DNA of 64,000 nt from Cognatishimia sp. WU-CL00825. Lineage in GTDB: Bacteria > Pseudomonadota > Alphaproteobacteria > Rhodobacterales > Rhodobacteraceae. Every line of letters starts with the position of its first letter. Position 1 is the stretch's first letter. The notes beneath the pieces were generated by a model. The model saw nothing but the letters and a program-made list of their open reading frames with translations. It made no database searches and was not told the origin of the DNA. Shown here piece after piece: positions 63,722 to 64,000 of the stretch. Location of the stretch: contig NZ_BAABWX010000001.1 of assembly GCF_040364665.1 (NCBI RefSeq), forward strand, positions 930,001 through 994,000, in the 5' to 3' direction. The position numbers and the translations under genes are program-made.

Positions 63722-64000
63722 ATGAAGTCCCTTATTTCTAAGCTGCTATATATGCGCGAATTTCGCAATTCTTTGGCCGGGGCCGCGACCCGGCAACTCA
63801 TTCGCAGCACTTCTGGTTGGTATAATTACTCTGTGGACTTCAAAGTTGATATGTTGGCTGTGGAACGGCCCCATTATGCCTGGTGCATGCTCAATGCCGC
63901 CCGTCTTGGGCAACTTTTAGGCCATGACCGCATTTCCACCATCGAATTTGGCGTCGCCGGGGGCAATGGGCTGGCTTACATGTGCGATTTTGCCAAAGAC
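63722..64000 (+). CDS. Probable SAM-dependent methyltransferase, N-terminal part
   Basis: The first 93 codons of a gene that runs off the right edge. The segment RISTIEFGVAGGNGLAYM matches the SAM-binding loop of TylF/CmcI-like methyltransferases or a similar class I Rossmann protein (E-F-G-V-A-G-G-N-G). Before it is a helical N-terminus (KSLISKLLYMREFRNSLAGAATRQLIRS) and VERPHYAWCMLNAARLGQLLGH. The start has AAAGGAA nine bases upstream. The type and substrate need the missing half. Confidence 0.7.
   Translation, partial: MKSLISKLLYMREFRNSLAGAATRQLIRSTSGWYNYSVDFKVDMLAVERPHYAWCMLNAARLGQLLGHDRISTIEFGVAGGNGLAYMCDFAKD

Overview
The window is a gene-dense piece of an alphaproteobacterial chromosome, most likely from a marine Rhodobacterales (Roseobacter-group) bacterium. 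The evidence is gene order and protein type: lptF-lptG-lptD-surA-pdxA-rsmA; yceD-rpmF-plsX-fabH-ihfA-merR-tRNA-Pro; nagZ-scpA-scpB; an ornithine acyltransferase (OlsB type) for ornithine lipids; a DksA with one zinc-finger cysteine; a Fur/Mur-type regulator; and several short proteins of a kind I know mainly from Rhodobacteraceae. I see no rRNA, prophage, insertion sequence, CRISPR array or plasmid gene. Nearly all of it looks like stable core genome. The assignment to group rests on recognition, not on a database search.

Layout. 1-8.2 kb: the start of pepA (minus strand), then a tightly overlapping plus-strand envelope operon (lptF, lptG, lptD, surA, pdxA, rsmA). 8.2-11.8 kb: a minus-strand translation-termination group (prfA, prmC, then a DUF4167 protein) and a convergent overlapping pair of small genes. 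11.9-19.1 kb: mazG, an iron(III)-binding protein gene behind a strong inverted-repeat operator, nucleoside hydrolase, an acetyltransferase, selO, a Na+/H+ antiporter and a PhzF-like isomerase. 19.1-28.5 kb: DEAD-box helicase, Fur-family regulator, orphan PAS histidine kinase, enolase, YbjN-like and MEKHLA proteins, anmK, tyrS and a short-chain dehydrogenase. 28.6-39.2 kb: ABC-F ATPase, olsB, bamE, the fatty-acid/IHF cluster with tRNA-Pro(GGG), a dCTP deaminase, and an Lrp-type regulator divergent from an MFS transporter. 39.0-46.3 kb (minus strand): a 58-residue protein, scpB, scpA, nagZ, a SPOR protein, argS, a degenerate SDR and dgt. 46.4-50.1 kb: an iron-sulfur A-type carrier, SRPBCC protein, exonuclease III, a YdeI/OmdA-like protein, a FAD monooxygenase and dksA. 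50.2-55.6 kb: a plus-strand run of MoxR ATPase, DUF2927 lipoprotein, a 55-residue two-helix membrane protein, VWA protein, a small anchored protein, a DedA protein and an M48 protease. 55.6-64 kb: PIN-domain protein, RlmI-like methyltransferase, glnE, a tiny secreted protein, lon, and the start of a probable methyltransferase.

How the parts fit. Several genes serve the envelope: Lpt transport, SurA and BamE for outer-membrane protein assembly, anmK and nagZ for murein recycling, a SPOR protein, and OlsB. Others serve translation (prfA/prmC, rsmA, tyrS, argS, rpmF, RlmI, tRNA-Pro), nucleotide hygiene (mazG, dgt, dcd, nucleoside hydrolase) and chromosome structure (ScpAB, IHF alpha). The most interesting parts are the MoxR/DUF2927/55-residue/VWA operon, the dispersed 27-bp repeat with attached hairpins (two copies), the 27-bp operator before the iron-binding protein gene, a 15-bp perfect hairpin after the SDR gene, two TTG start codons overlapping the upstream stop as TTGA, and the convergent gene pairs with no gap or with overlap.
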